DNA from: Trichobilharzia regenti
Taxonomy: Eukaryota; Platyhelminthes; Trematoda; Strigeidida; Schistosomatidae
Length of the DNA stretch: 64,000 bases
Reading direction: 5' to 3'
Assembly (NCBI GenBank): GCA_944472135.2
Contig: OX235263.1
Location: forward strand, 25,721,379-25,785,378
This document shows positions 1 to 10,704 of this stretch, in pieces. A program made the position numbers and the translations under genes. The first letter of the stretch is position 1. Each line of letters starts with the position of its first letter. The notes below the pieces were generated by a model. The model ran no database searches. It worked only from the letters and a program-made list of their open reading frames with translations, and was not told the DNA's origin.

Positions 1-660
1 ATATGGTGGTTATATGTTGATGTCAGAATAAAGAATTCTCGAGTCGCCAATCTGTGTTCTAGTTTTTGCGTCCGTTAGTACTAAGCGTTTCTGAAAGGCC
101 TCGAGGTACAGCAAGAGACCTGGTGTAGCAAGAGTTAGGCATTGACGGATTTTGAGACTTGATTGACAAAGCTAATGTTCAGTGTTCAGGTTCATTTACA
201 CTCCTTGTCAATGAAGTTGAGGATTGAACAATCAATTCATGGTTGTTTGCTAAAAACCAACTTCCCCAATTTTTCGTGGAGGCATCAATAGACCAGTCAT
301 CGTCTCATCGGTCGCTGTTCAGAAAGAAGTCAGGACAATACCGTCAGAAGTAATATTGGGATTTATTACTGTAATATTTGTTCATAGACCTTAGTTTAAA
401 GCTTAATTTTAAAGTTGGCTATATGTTGGTGTTACAATAAAGAATTCTCGAGTAGCCAATCGGTGTTTCGGTTTTACGTCCGCTATTACTAAGCGTTTCT
501 GAGAAACTTCAAGGAACAGCGTGAATCCCAGCGTAGCAAGAGCTGGGCATTGACGGTTTACGAGACGTCGCTGACAGTTTCTGACATTGAAGTCAGTTTC
601 TGACGGCGGAAACATTTTCTGACGGATTCAGATAGCTGGTGACAGTTTGGATAGTCACCA
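1..660 (+). repeat. Two partial copies of an LTR-like repeat
   Basis: Bases 1-190 and about 405-590 share a block with an AATAAA signal followed by GAATTCTCGAGT and GCCAAT. The longer form (about 211-590) begins near a GAAGTTGAGGATTGAAC block and recurs at 2513-2880, 17117-17490 and 46083-46455. The AATAAA in mid-repeat, the length of about 370-450 bp and a TGG-starting primer-site-like motif downstream (672-680) fit a long terminal repeat. Exact ends are uncertain because the copies diverge near 590. It could instead be another dispersed repeat. Confidence 0.45.
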
Positions 661-739
661 TTCATCTTTCCTGGTGCCGGTCAAGTCCTATTTGAACAAG
701 TAATATCTGGAACGTTTTGGAATTGGTTCAAGTTCAACA

Positions 740-895
740 ATGCCTGGGTCAAAGAAGGAACAAAGCGTCTTGGGTGCAAACAGGAAAGTAAGTCATGGTG
801 ACTTGTCTGTTACTTGTAACGATGTGTCTGATGTTAAACATGACATGGTTGATGTTACTGTTTCGCCGTTCAGGGATAATAGGAAACTCGGCTGA
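740..895 (+). pseudogene. Possible truncated 5' end of an LTR-element gag ORF
   Basis: A 51-codon open frame starts with ATG at 740, about 60 bp after a TGGTGCCGG motif (672-680) that could be a primer-binding site, itself downstream of the LTR-like repeat. The peptide starts MPGSKKEQS, is polar and ends at a TGA. No domain is recognisable. The context (LTR, PBS, short leader, ATG) suggests the start of a gag gene cut off by later insertions around 940. It may simply be a chance frame. Confidence 0.2.
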
Positions 896-939
896 TTATT
901 TACAATTGGTAAGGGAATCCGAAATCATGTTAAGTGGTT

Positions 940-1131
940 TTTATTGAATGATGAAATAATAATAATAGTATATTCTCATTTTGTACATGAGAGACGCCAG
1001 TTTACAGGCATCATCAATTTGATAAATTACATATACGATTAGCAATCATACTTAATAATAGTGTTTCAATAAAATACACATTTTTAAGTATGTTCCTGTA
1101 TAAACAGGAAGAAATATATTATTATTATTAG
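940..1131. repeat. Stacked LINE-type 3' tails
   Basis: Two 3' ends abut here. Bases 950-1080 (minus sense) carry the (AAT)n tail, a TCTCAT...ATGAGA hairpin and the GATGCCTGTAAACTGGCG motif, as also seen at 26488-26610 and 52615-52735. Bases 1090-1131 (plus sense) carry TTCCTG...CAGGAA and an (ATT)n tail, the exact 3' end of the family-1 CR1 element, joined directly to minus-strand RT sequence at 1131 as in copy C at 44697. Confidence 0.6.
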
Positions 1132-2512
1132 GTCTATAATAAGTCGTCTTGTCCAAAGTGGTCAAGTTTTAGGATCATGCACCGTGAGATGTAGTCTTTC
1201 TTACAATAGTAGCCAAGAAGTTTTGAGGTAAAATATCGTTGGATACTTTCCATCCTTAGCTTGTCAAATGTGCGAGTGCTGCTTTTATAAAAGGACAGTA
1301 TTCTAGTAGTGGTCTGACACATGTTTTGTACAGAATTAGCTTGGCTTCATTGTCGTGAAAGTTCCTGAGTATGCATCGTCGATTTTCTAGTCTGTGATGC
1401 TACTTGCTCAGAGAATGTCAAGTCACTAGAGTACCTCAGGCCTAGGTCAACGACACTTCGGAGTCTGGTTAGGTTAGCAGATTGAAGCGTTAATTTCAGG
1501 TCAATTGAGGGTGCGCCGAAGCAGATCCAGCCACATTTGTTCAGATTAAATTTGAGTTTCCATAAGGACGACCAAGCAGTCATTTTATCTAATTCCTTCT
1601 GTACTACATTCTCGAAGTTCCCTAAGTCATCACGTTAGAATGTATAAGCTACATTTAGGTCATCTGCAAAGATGAATGGATTCCCATGCGTGAAGCAAGC
1701 GCATATGTCATTGATGTATAGTGTAAATAGGAGGGGTCCAATGACACTACCTTGTACTACACCAGAAGTGATAGGGCTAGGTTTGGAGGCTGCAGACCCG
1801 AGTTTACCTGCTTAAGACCTATTGTTAAGGAATGATTTAAGCCATCCTAATAATGGGTCACGTATTCCTAAGGAGTTCAGTTTATTTGTTAGCAGTAAGT
1901 GGTCAACACGGTCAAATGCCTTAGAAATGTCAAAGTAGATGACAAGTACTAGTTGCCGTCTGTCACGACTGCTGGTTACAAAATTGAAGAAGTCTAGGTG
2001 ACATGTTAAACATTATCTGAATTTCAGTAATCCATGTTGGTTCGGACTTATAATATTGCAGCTAAGCATATGTTTGATTAGGTTATCTTTGACTAGTCTC
2101 TCCATGATTCTAGATGCTATAAGTGTGATATTGATTGGCCGGTAGTTACTGACTTCGGTTTTCGAGCCAGATTTGTGTTTAGGCATAATGAATGTAGTCT
2201 TCCATACGTCAGGGTAAGTTTGGGTTTCTAGGGACATTGTGAATATTTTAAGCAGCAGTAGAGGAATGTCACGGCCACCATATTTATAGAAGTAAGATGA
2301 TATACCGTCGGTACCGAAACCTTTTGAACTTTTGAGGGTTCTTATAATTTGGTTAATTTTAGTGTAATTGAATTCGACTGAGTATACATTTCCGTTGATA
2401 TGGTACCTAGTGGTGTCCCGTCCTGTAGGCCATGTGTTTCCATTATTAAATATGGGTCCCGTTCTCGGTTTATATGTGCCATAATTTAATGTGTTGTATA
2501 AACGGGTTGTCA
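1131..2512 (-). pseudogene. Family-1 CR1 ORF2 fragment, copy A (broken RT)
   Basis: The minus strand encodes the central and C-terminal part of a CR1-type reverse transcriptase: a GFGTDGISSYF block, NYRPINIT, the F/YADD active-site region and the RMESIQRYF C-terminal block. Compared with the intact copy at 54522-57818 it has an in-frame stop after NQHGLLKF, a stop in place of the residue after NNR, a stop after the YTF that follows FADD, and an 11-nt deletion between two GATGC repeats that frameshifts after the RKS block. The same lesions occur in copies B and C and in the plus-strand copy at 42345-43534. The left edge at 1131 is the insertion or breakpoint shared with copy C. It cannot make a functional protein. 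Confidence 0.85.
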
Positions 2513-2890
2513 ACGTAGTTGAAGATTGAACGATGGATTCATGGTTGTTTGCTCGAATCCAACTCCATATTTTTCGCGGCAGTCGTCAATCTGACACTCA
2601 TCGTCTCATCGTTCGCTGTTCAGAAGGAAGACTGAAAGACTGTTAGAAGTAATATCGTGATATGTTGTTGTAATATTTGTTCTTAGACCTTACTCTGTAA
2701 AAGCAGTATTGCTGGTTATACGTTGGCGTTAGAATAAAGAATTCTTGAGTCGCCAAACAGTGTTTTGTTTTTTACGTCGGTTAATACTGAGCGTTTTTGA
2801 AAATCTTCGAGGGACAGCGTGAGGCCCAGAGTAGCAAGAGCTGGTCATTAACGATTTATGAGATTTGACTGACACGGTTTTTACAGGGAA
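2513..2890 (+). repeat. LTR-like repeat, copy A
   Basis: Matches the repeat at about 211-590: a block with GATTGAACGATGG, CATCGTCTCATCG, then AATAAAGAATTCTTGAGTCGCC and GTAGCAAGAGCTGG. It lies at the 5' edge of the CR1 fragment and ends near a 3'-tail-like motif (2882-2925, GCATGCCATTTCTACAGTCACGATC). The same junction is present in copies B and C, so the association predates the tandem duplication. Confidence 0.45.
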
Positions 2891-4458
2891 TGCATGCCAT
2901 TTCTACAGTCACGATCGGCGATGTTGCAAATTACAATCCTGAAGTATCATAAATTACTACTTTTTCAAAAGTTTAAATTGTTCAATTATTGTACAAGCCT
3001 ATCCATTTCAGAATAAACGGAGTGTAATGGTGCGTAAATAAAAAGACTTGATAAGCAATATTTTAGTGACAGGTGAATTGAAAGTTCTGTAAGCTTGGAA
3101 TCGTCAGACAACCTGACATGTAAGATCTCTAACGAATTCCTGTGGGGCCTCTGAGGTATCGTTGATGTCTTAGCGTCACTTTGAACTTTGAAAAAGTGAT
3201 TTACAAATGTAAAACCTTATAATCATTGAAACTGCAGCAATATTTTCTAGCTCTTCAGAATTTTTTCCTTTGGTGCAGTTTCTCATCAACAGTTTGCATT
3301 ATTCATAGGGAGTTTTCAAAGGAAACTTCATACTATCTTCATTTTCACCAACTTTCCCTTCACGCACAGTAGCATGCAGTAACTAGATACACTCAAGCAT
3401 TGCAACCTGAACATCACAAAATCTCTACAGATAACTTGTTTTATAATAAATGCTTTAATGATATGAGCCATAAGTGCACATTCCATATCCTTCATAGTAA
3501 CAAGTAATTCATTAAGGATTTCAGAATATCTTAATGATTTGAAAATGAATAGTTATTAAGACTGATATAACTTATGTATTGGGTGAAGTGGTCGTAGGAC
3601 TCAACTGCTAGCTACTATTCGACAGAAAGTACTACTAGTACTAGTAGTACTAATTTTAAGTAGTCTAACATTTTAGAAGGACCATCTATACTATTCTTCG
3701 TGCCCCAATGCACACTGATATCAACATAATCTGATGCCATTTTATGCACTTGGGAATTACGGTCTCATGAAATTACATGTGCAATTGTGAATGAAACTAG
3801 TATCACATCTTCGCCTAAGTAATTTTAACTAGGAACTCCATCAAAATAGATATAATCACCAGGAAATACAGCAGCCTGTCTCATTCGTCGCATGGTCTCT
3901 TCGATGTGTTATGGAATATTTCAATCATCACAGATGATTGCTAGTCAGCGGATATGATAGTGGGGACATATGAGAAGCACTCTTATCTGTGGGACAACAC
4001 TCTTTTGCTAAGGCTCCTGAGTTCGACTGGCTTCTGCAAAATGAGAGAATAAATTTTTTTAAAGTTAAAAAAAGAAATAGAAGTTGAAAATTGCCTAAGC
4101 CGAAGTTTAAATACAAACTCCTGAATGAAAGTACACGGTATGAGTCCGCTACTTCAGAAGGACACCTAACTGTTTACTTCAGAAAAACAGTAGATATTAT
4201 TAAGCCCACGCTTTTCTTTTACATAGTTCACGCACTTTGACTTTTGTGTTTAACTCCTTTTCAACCTACATCACCTGTCTTTCACTTAAACTAATTGTTT
4301 GCAGAAAAGACTGTGGAATATCGGGGAAACTATTTCTTGAAAAAAAACAATAAAAAATGATGAACCCCATGTCTGTTACATATTTTGAATTAATAACACC
4401 TTTTATGTACTTCTGCACCTCTCTGTCGGTTTTCTTGTGTCTTCTTCTCTTATTAAAG
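2890..4458. other. Gene-free spacer, copy A
   Basis: No supported coding frame or RNA gene. A LINE-like 3' motif in minus sense occupies about 2880-2930. A perfect 24-bp palindrome made of AGTACTACTAGT and its complement sits at 3628-3651. The rest is AT-rich unique-looking sequence, repeated in copy B (about 17494-19062) and copy C (about 46460-48028) with only scattered substitutions. Confidence 0.6.
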
Positions 4459-5190
4459 CTACTGCCTTCAACGAAGGTACTGATACAGCGCTGCTATTCT
4501 CTTCTTATTCGTGATATTGCTAGCTCATCTGGTAAAAACGGGACCACCAATATTATAAAACCTGCTGACAAGTTCAAAATCGGTCTCATATACAAGTGAA
4601 AATGTCACAAATATGGTGTACTTACGGGTGAATTTAAAGTTTTATAGACTTTCAAACACTTTATGAATCTGTGATGATTGACAATTTATATCTCTGTATT
4701 GTTTAAATAATTACTGTTGATTGTTAATACATTTCATATATGAATGGCATTATAATTCCGCTAAATACAAATTCCTGAATTCCGCCCCCTCTGTGTTTTG
4801 ATTGGATTCTTGTAATTCGGTCATCTCGAAATGCTAATACTACGATTACAAAATATTACAAGAGAATCATTTACTGATTATTGTTGTTTATTCTACAGTG
4901 CTTATGTATCATGTCAGCATATGTACAAAAATGCTACTTACTTTCCACAACTAACGCAATCATTTATAATTGCCGCGTGAAATTGACATGCCGTCCTTTT
5001 TTCAATTACAGTTTAGATTTGACGCTATATCTACTTCCTTATTTGTACACTTCATTTTAAATGTTTCTCTCACATTTACCAGTATTCAACTTATTTCTAA
5101 ATTAACAAATCATATTATAAGTTCTGATAAGTGTACATATGTTCATGCCTGTAAAAATGGCTGGTTTCTGTTCCAGAAATAAAATATTAT
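4459..5190 (+). repeat. Non-autonomous small repeat (R720) with intact empty LTR site
   Basis: A repeat of about 730 bp without coding capacity. Its 3' end carries CATGCCTGTAAAAATGGC, then a short hairpin (TTTCTG...CAGAAA) and an AT-rich ATTATT tail. A shorter version, lacking about 230 internal bp, forms the inserts of the 743-bp array at 58386-61169. GAATG at 4742-4746 is the uninterrupted target site at which the LTR element sits in copies B and C. It looks like a SINE or a non-autonomous derivative of a CR1-type LINE. Confidence 0.65.
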
Positions 5191-5504
5191 TATAATAAAA
5201 GTGTTAAGCATCCTCAAAACACACATCTAACTTATGTCTATAGGCTATTTCTCTTTCAAATGCCTTATTCTCATAGAATAACTGCTATGACAACAACCAT
5301 TGCCTGTGGTCTATTTACAACCTCAAGATTTAAAACCTTTCAAATAACAAAGCTTTAAGGCTCTAAAAAGCAAGCAATACTCTTTCCATGCGAAATTTCT
5401 TAAAAAGGATGACTGTTTTTAGTAACAATTCGTCTGGGCAATCAAGACAATTTTACGCATTACTACAAACACAATACAGCCAAATGTTGCTTTTTTCGGC
5501 CACA
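5191..5504. other. Spacer, copy A
   Basis: AT-rich sequence between the R720 repeat and the endonuclease fragment. No motif or gene is supported. It is conserved in copies B (about 24269-24582) and C (about 51255-51565), where copy C breaks off. Confidence 0.5.
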
Positions 5505-6118
5505 AAAGCCTACTATTCTATGGTCACTACCTGGAAATTCCTGTCCCACATGTACTGTAGATGGCGTTATGTCGTTCGTGAAAATAATGTCTAGGATATT
5601 TGCGGATCTAGTGGGTGAATTTATGTGTTGTGTTCACCCTCCTGTGACGATGGAATTCATGAGATTATCATACCTTTGGGGTCCTCAGAGTGAAGATCAT
5701 GATACTTCTGGCATGTTGAAATCGCCTCCGATAATTTTATAACTGAAAAGAAGATTGGCTGTAACATTAAAGATATTGCTAAGCATATTATCATATTCCT
5801 TGCTGGATGAAGGGGGCCGGTACACACAACCCACAAGTATAGGTTTACTTCTGACAACTTTTATTTCGACCCAGATCGAGTTATTGAGTTGTGACAGAAT
5901 TGGGTTACTAAACTGGGTTGCACACATGGATTGTTCACAGTAAATTGGTGTTCCACCCCCACGACCTGTCCGTCTGTCCCCTCGAAAAAGGTTGTATTTA
6001 TCAATCCTCAGGCTGTCATTGGAGATTTCACTTGTGCACCAGGCTTCGGTGATCATAATCAATGACGGCCTGCTAATGTACTTAGTGTTAAATGTTTGCT
6101 TAGAACTGATCTCGTATT
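5505..6118 (-). pseudogene. LINE AP-endonuclease fragment, copy A
   Basis: The minus strand encodes a truncated APE-type endonuclease of a CR1/Jockey-like ORF2: a TEAWC block (catalytic Glu), RGGGTPIYC, GCVYRPPSSSKEYD, GGDFNMPEV (catalytic Asp and Asn). After a stop or frame change, about 5505-5600, it continues with the terminal GSDH-type motif. ORF1, the N-terminus and the entire RT are missing. It is more divergent from families 1 and 2 than those are from each other, so it is a separate LINE family. The right edge is interrupted by the R825 repeat. The same fragment is in copy B, so it was dead before duplication. Confidence 0.75.
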
Positions 6119-6119
6119 T

Positions 6120-7733
6120 ACTAGGATAATAGATAATAATAATAATGTATATTCTCATATAAACATATAAATTTACATAAAATGCATGCCAATTTACAGG
6201 CACGATCAAGTATGATATAATATCAAATCGTAGATTGTCTACAAGTTAATAATTTTTCAACAGTTAAATATTTGTTATGTATATAATACACATTGTGGGA
6301 GCTAGGCTGTATAGTTATTGAATTGTACAATTGTCCTCCAGGTTGAGCGGGAAAATCGACTTCGTTTCGTTTTCATCCCGTGGTTGTCGGCATACGATAA
6401 CCAACCAATATTGAGGTAAGTAAAACGTTTACAAGGGATTGAAAGCTGTTTTAGAAAAGATAAAGCGCTGAGGTGAATCATTAAATTGTAATGAAATAGG
6501 TAAGTGCAAGTATCATTAATAAATGCATTAATAAAGAAAACTCCCTAGGCTGACAACGTTCATTTGCAATGTATAATGCTACACGTATATCTCGTACTAT
6601 CATGATGTCCACTTTTGGTTTTAATACATCTATCCTCAGTTGTGCCAGTTGATTTTGTTTTATACCTTTTTGTGCATTTAATGTACAACCGTACCCTTCA
6701 GAGAGTAGGAATATAATAAGTCATAAAGAGCTGTAAAATGTTAGGTTAAATGGGATATAATGAGGATCAAGTATAGGTATAGGCTTCCACGTGGAAATCC
6801 CAGAAGGATAGCTCACCAGAGGGCAAGGACCCGGGTGCGCTCCCACTTCTTTTCACTGTGGGTTTGTCGTCCCTGGAATTCCTTACCGGCAGATGTAGCT
6901 ATGGCACCGTCTTTGGACGCCTTTAAGCGAAGGCTGGACAACCATGCAGCGATACAAAGACTGCATCCAAATGGCCTATCTCCTTAAAATCGCATTTGCC
7001 AATCAGGGTAGATAATTAAACTCGTCATTTTACTTCTTTACATTCTCTCCCGTCTTACTCTCCTGACAACTTATTAATATTATAATTACTATTATTATTA
7101 TTATTATTACTATTACTGATATATATATTATTCTTCAAACTTCATGAGCTGACTGTTGTTACGTTTCCTATTTTCGTTTCTGTCTCTTAGTCTGAATAGC
7201 TTCACTAATTATATCTATTATTATTATTATTACTATTATTATTATTATTATTACTATTATTATTATTACTATCTCTTTTCTCTTGTCGACAATACCGAAG
7301 GACTAACTGGCGAAAGGATCAACTCCAGTCACAGTAGTAACAGTCTTAACATACCTCATACTACAAACCACATATAATTAATCCCAGCACTACTCCCTTT
7401 GGAGTCAACCAAAGCTACGACAGTCGAGTGGCGGGACAAGCTACGCAGAAGTTTACCGAAGATCAAGAACCTATACCTCACAATCAAGAAGCGAGCACAA
7501 AGAAATCAAATTGGTTTATACTAGCTCGTAAAAACGATATTGGATATTGGAAGTAAAGACGTTATTGGAAAATGAATGAGATAAGACATTGTGAAGTGGT
7601 ATTTAAAGATCAGTCAATGGACAGCAAGTTAGTTTATAAGATGCCCCATAAAACTGTGCACATCCCACATGGTCGCATCTCAACAATAGGCTGAGCGAAT
7701 GGTATATATTTCAAGGTAGAAGCATGATCTGTT
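6120..7733 (-). repeat. R825 dispersed repeat, copy A, split by a LINE 3'-end insertion
   Basis: Minus-sense copy of a non-coding repeat of about 825 bp. The (AAT)n tail is at 6125-6145, followed by GCATGCCAATTTACAGGCACGATC (read from the plus strand). The 5' part runs to about 7733. Bases 6774-7555 are a later insertion absent from copy B. Other copies lie at 10640-11503, about 25203-26030, 34586-35449 and (plus sense, 5'-truncated) 41733-42333, with a tail-only piece near 26722-26794. No conserved ORF is visible. It is either a non-autonomous LINE derivative or the 3' UTR of an unidentified LINE. Confidence 0.7.
6774..7555 (+). mobile_element. 5'-truncated LINE 3' end with (ATT)n tracts
   Basis: This 782-bp insertion is present in copy A and absent in copy B, where the flanks join cleanly. 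It is bordered by AAGTA (6769-6773 and 7551-7555), a likely 5-bp target duplication. Its left end encodes the C-terminal tail of a CR1/L2-like ORF2 protein (pattern R..FFS..V..PWNSLP..V....S..AFKRRLD), stopping at about 6987. Long (ATT)n tracts follow at 7083-7125 and 7216-7270. About 280 bp of further sequence after the microsatellite is unexplained. The protein part is not from families 1-3. Confidence 0.7.
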
Positions 7734-8192
7734 TAGGCGTTCATTATTATCTTTTTCAAGATAAAGATCTAAGCCCTCATAAAAATCAGAAATATCTCGA
7801 GCCTTTAATTTGTATATTGCTGTTCCTGCAGAATGGGGCGATTCACCTTAGTGATCTCTACCATATCTACTGATCAGCTAACGCCACTTTCCCTCCTTTT
7901 TTGATGTAAAGCTCTGAGACTATGATTATTATGGCTACCGCAAGTATATTGCTTTGTACCAAACATGTTCGTACCTCATATTCCATCTCCCTAGCTTTCT
8001 TAATGAGTGCTTCCAATAGGTCTCCGCGTACATCTTTATGAACATTATATATGTATGCATGCGTCCTAATGAACAGATTACTTTACAAGAAGTTAGAACC
8101 TTAAAGAATAAAACGAATAGGTATTGTGAATAGTGGAGTAAGATTCAGCAGAACAATATAGTTAGGGATCAATGTAGGTAGTATGAACTGAT
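7734..8192. other. Spacer, copy A
   Basis: No gene supported. The sequence is nearly identical to copy B at about 26031-26488. Position 8190-8192 (GAT) is the uninterrupted target site of the family-2 CR1 that occupies copy B. Confidence 0.5.
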
Positions 8193-10044
8193 GGTAAGGT
8201 CGGTTGGCAGGACTTAGTGTACTAAATTATCATGACAGTCTTATATATAGTCAACATTTGACATTGCAAAGTAACCTGTCTACATGTATTATAAAAAGAT
8301 ATTAACCAATATCTTTGGATCGTAGGAAGACTTCAGGTAGATTTTTGAGGTGGTAGTCAGGGATGGGCTTACGTTTGGATATGGTATGCAGTGAGAGACA
8401 CCTGTGTGATTATCAGATATTAATATTTTAGAGATACAAGTATCCGCGTTTGGTGTCGACACTGTGTCAGCTATCTCCCGGGAAATATGCCTTGACCTAG
8501 CTGTAGACTGTTCGCTATGCCAGCAAGGAATTGATCCGATATCATGCGTGCTATATGCATGATGCCAGGTGTTTCTGGTAACTGACGCTTGTGAAAATCC
8601 TGCCCTAAGGTATAACCGATATGTGTATTCGGCAATTTGTTGCCAGTATAAGAATGAAGTGTCGGTATCTGTTTCTGGTATTCATCAGACCATGGCAAGT
8701 TTTGTGCAGAAATCGGCACATGCTCCCCACTAGATACATAGGATGTATGAATGGGTTCTGTTGGCTTGCTAACTGTGGTCTGTGGCTGATGTTTAGGGTA
8801 TTTTCTATAACTTTCAGTCGACAGAATATTAGAAGTGGGCTGGTTTACAAGGTGTTTACGTAGTGGATGCGCAGAATAATACCTACTGCCTTGCTGTACT
8901 GTTTGTCTAGAATTATTGGTTGGATATAGTTGGCTTTCCACTTGACACCTTTCTAGGTCTACCCCTAGGAGCTTCGTCTACCATATTTGACTTTCTCTTA
9001 GAAAGAAGGCCTAGAGGTGCTTTCGTTTCTTTCATATCAAAGGGCTTTCTTGCTCCGGGTCCAGTATTTAATTTATTTACTTCGTTTTCCCTTATCTTAT
9101 GATCAACTGGCTGATGATGGCTAACAGGGCAGCCAGCACATGCTATGTAGGGTTTCTGTGGCTTGGACATCTCATGAGCTTTAGTTTTCTTAATGGAAAT
9201 GGGACGTTTGTCATAACGCCTAGAAAACTCGCCAACTTGGGTAGCTACATTCGACTGGTGCTTCACAGAGTGTGGATCGTCAGACTGAGGAGTAACTGAC
9301 TTATAAGGCAATGGTTGGACCACCAGTGGGATGGGTTTTTGATGGTTTCGGTGTCTTGACTTTTGCGTCAGTGTGAAAACGATGTATTTCAACATTATTT
9401 CCCGTTGACTCATCTATGTCCACCATTTCAGTGTCAGCATCAATATCGTTGTATAATGCTTGGCTAACATTAGCCAGTGCCTGCGAAAATGTCTGTTGCA
9501 TGCCGTGATCAGGTATTTCACTAGACGGAATAACGCACGGAACATCATCTACAGTTATCCTATTAGAGCTATCAGGGTTCACTGTTCCTGAGCGGCATCG
9601 TCTTTGACATGGTGTTAAATTAGGTGCAGCCCTAATGTTAGTGTATGGTGTTGAAGAGCTTATTGTCTTACCAGATTTCAGAAAATCCCTGGCTTCTTCA
9701 GTAGACCTAAACTTGAAAAGCACAGGACACGGGTGGTTTGCAGATTTCTTACGAAGACGCAAAACCTGACATTCTGTCAACGACATATTACAAGCCTTTA
9801 GACACGAATTCTTAAGTTTGGCAATCGGCTCTCTGTCTGGAATGTTATAGGCCAAGACGTTATGTGAAGACATAATCCTCTTAACAGCTTCTTCAGCCAA
9901 ATAGTCAATTATGCGCTCGGATTTGATTAGTGATTCCAGACAGATGTTTTGTGATGGGTCACACAGTTGCGTGAGAGGCATAATGCTGTCAAACTTGCTC
10001 TGTAGTTCTGCTATTGACTTCTGAAGTGTCAGTAAATCATTTTT
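8193..10044 (-). pseudogene. Family-3 CR1 ORF1 and ORF2 N-terminal region (3' half of Y block, copy A)
   Basis: Minus-strand ORF1 of a CR1-type element. From 10044 leftward come a coiled-coil-like segment (KNDLLTLQKSIAELQSKFD), then the conserved ORF1 block shared with families 1 and 2: VLAYNIPD, a CQVLRLRKKS basic motif, CPVLFKF, and a TPCQRR motif. The reading frame changes around 9301-9413 (to 8913) and again near 8913-8941, giving a basic Pro/Lys-rich tail with PRGRPRK and a C-terminal piece resembling the ORF1/ORF2 linker of the family. The ORF1 start codon is missing because this ORF1 is fused in frame to an RT fragment. Copy B carries the same arrangement at about 32139-33990. ORF1p of such elements binds nucleic acid. 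Confidence 0.7.
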
Positions 10045-10704
10045 GCTACAAGCTGCATTCTCTGTCAATACAGATTTGAGTCTGGGGATTTCGAGTTCAA
10101 GGTTGGAACAGCCTATGCAGAGCCATCCACACTTTTCCACATTAAACTCGAGTCTCCAGGTGTCACACCATCTATCCATTTTTATTAATTCTTCATGTAT
10201 GGAGTTCATAGTTGTGCCGATATCTGTATTTGTGCAGGTATATGTCACCTTCAAGTCATCTGCATACAGTATTGGTTTGGCTATACTAAAGCATTCACTT
10301 ATACCGATTATGTATTTATTGAAAAGAAGGGTTCCCAATACACCCCCATGGATGACACCACTGCTGATTGGTCTGGGACTGGAGGTCATCGATACAACTT
10401 TAGTTGTCTTATTCCTGTCATAGAGAAATGATTTTATCCAATTGTAGAGTGGGTTGCGTATCCCTAGTGAGCATAGTCTACCGACTAGCAGACTATGTGG
10501 GACTCTGTCGAAGGCTTTCCTTATATCGAAATAGAGGATAATTACTAGCTCCCTCCTATCTCTTCTATAGGTGACTTCGTTGAAAAAGTCTATATGGCAA
10601 GTGACGCAAGATCTTTTCTTGGGGAATCCGTGTTGTGACTGGTTAATAATAATAATAACAATAATTTTATTTTCATATAAACATAAATTTACATGAAAAT
10701 GCAT
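9301..10704 (-). pseudogene. In-frame RT-ORF1 fusion ORF (467 codons), copy A
   Basis: A single open frame first encodes R825 tail sequence (about 20 residues), then the RT core from SQHGFPKKRS through LYFDIRKAFDR (catalytic Asp) and YADDLK (catalytic Asp pair) to GWLCIGCSNLELEIP. Without a stop it then passes into family-3 ORF1 (coiled coil, RLRKKS, CPVLFKF, CQRR). Normal order is ORF1 before ORF2, so the junction near 10045-10090 joins the end of one element's RT to the start of another's ORF1. The RT lacks its N-terminal fingers here (they lie right of R825 at 11504-11860) and its thumb. The same 467-codon frame is preserved in copy B (33247-34650). Expression is unknown. The fusion may be open by chance plus recent duplication. 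Confidence 0.7.

Noticed and set aside
3928..4116. 62-codon minus-strand frame in the spacer, present in all three copies
   Set aside because: No recognisable motif, and the A-rich tracts within it make a chance frame likely.
4357..4599. 80-codon plus-strand frame with a hydrophobic N-terminus (also at 18961 and 47927)
   Set aside because: It overlaps the non-coding R720 repeat, has no family resemblance, and is preserved only because the segment was recently duplicated.
6300..6420. Hammerhead-ribozyme-like elements in R825 or the small repeats (known in schistosome satellite DNA)
   Set aside because: I looked for the CTGATGA core followed by GAAAC in suitable spacing on both strands and found no convincing match. 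A covariance-model search would be decisive.
7156..7377. 73-codon frame with a long polytyrosine run
   Set aside because: It is a translation of the (TAT/ATT)n microsatellite.
7734..8192. Possible Penelope-like or other coding remnant in the spacer (short readable minus-strand stretch near 7760-7850)
   Set aside because: The frame is broken and no reverse transcriptase or GIY-YIG motif could be identified.
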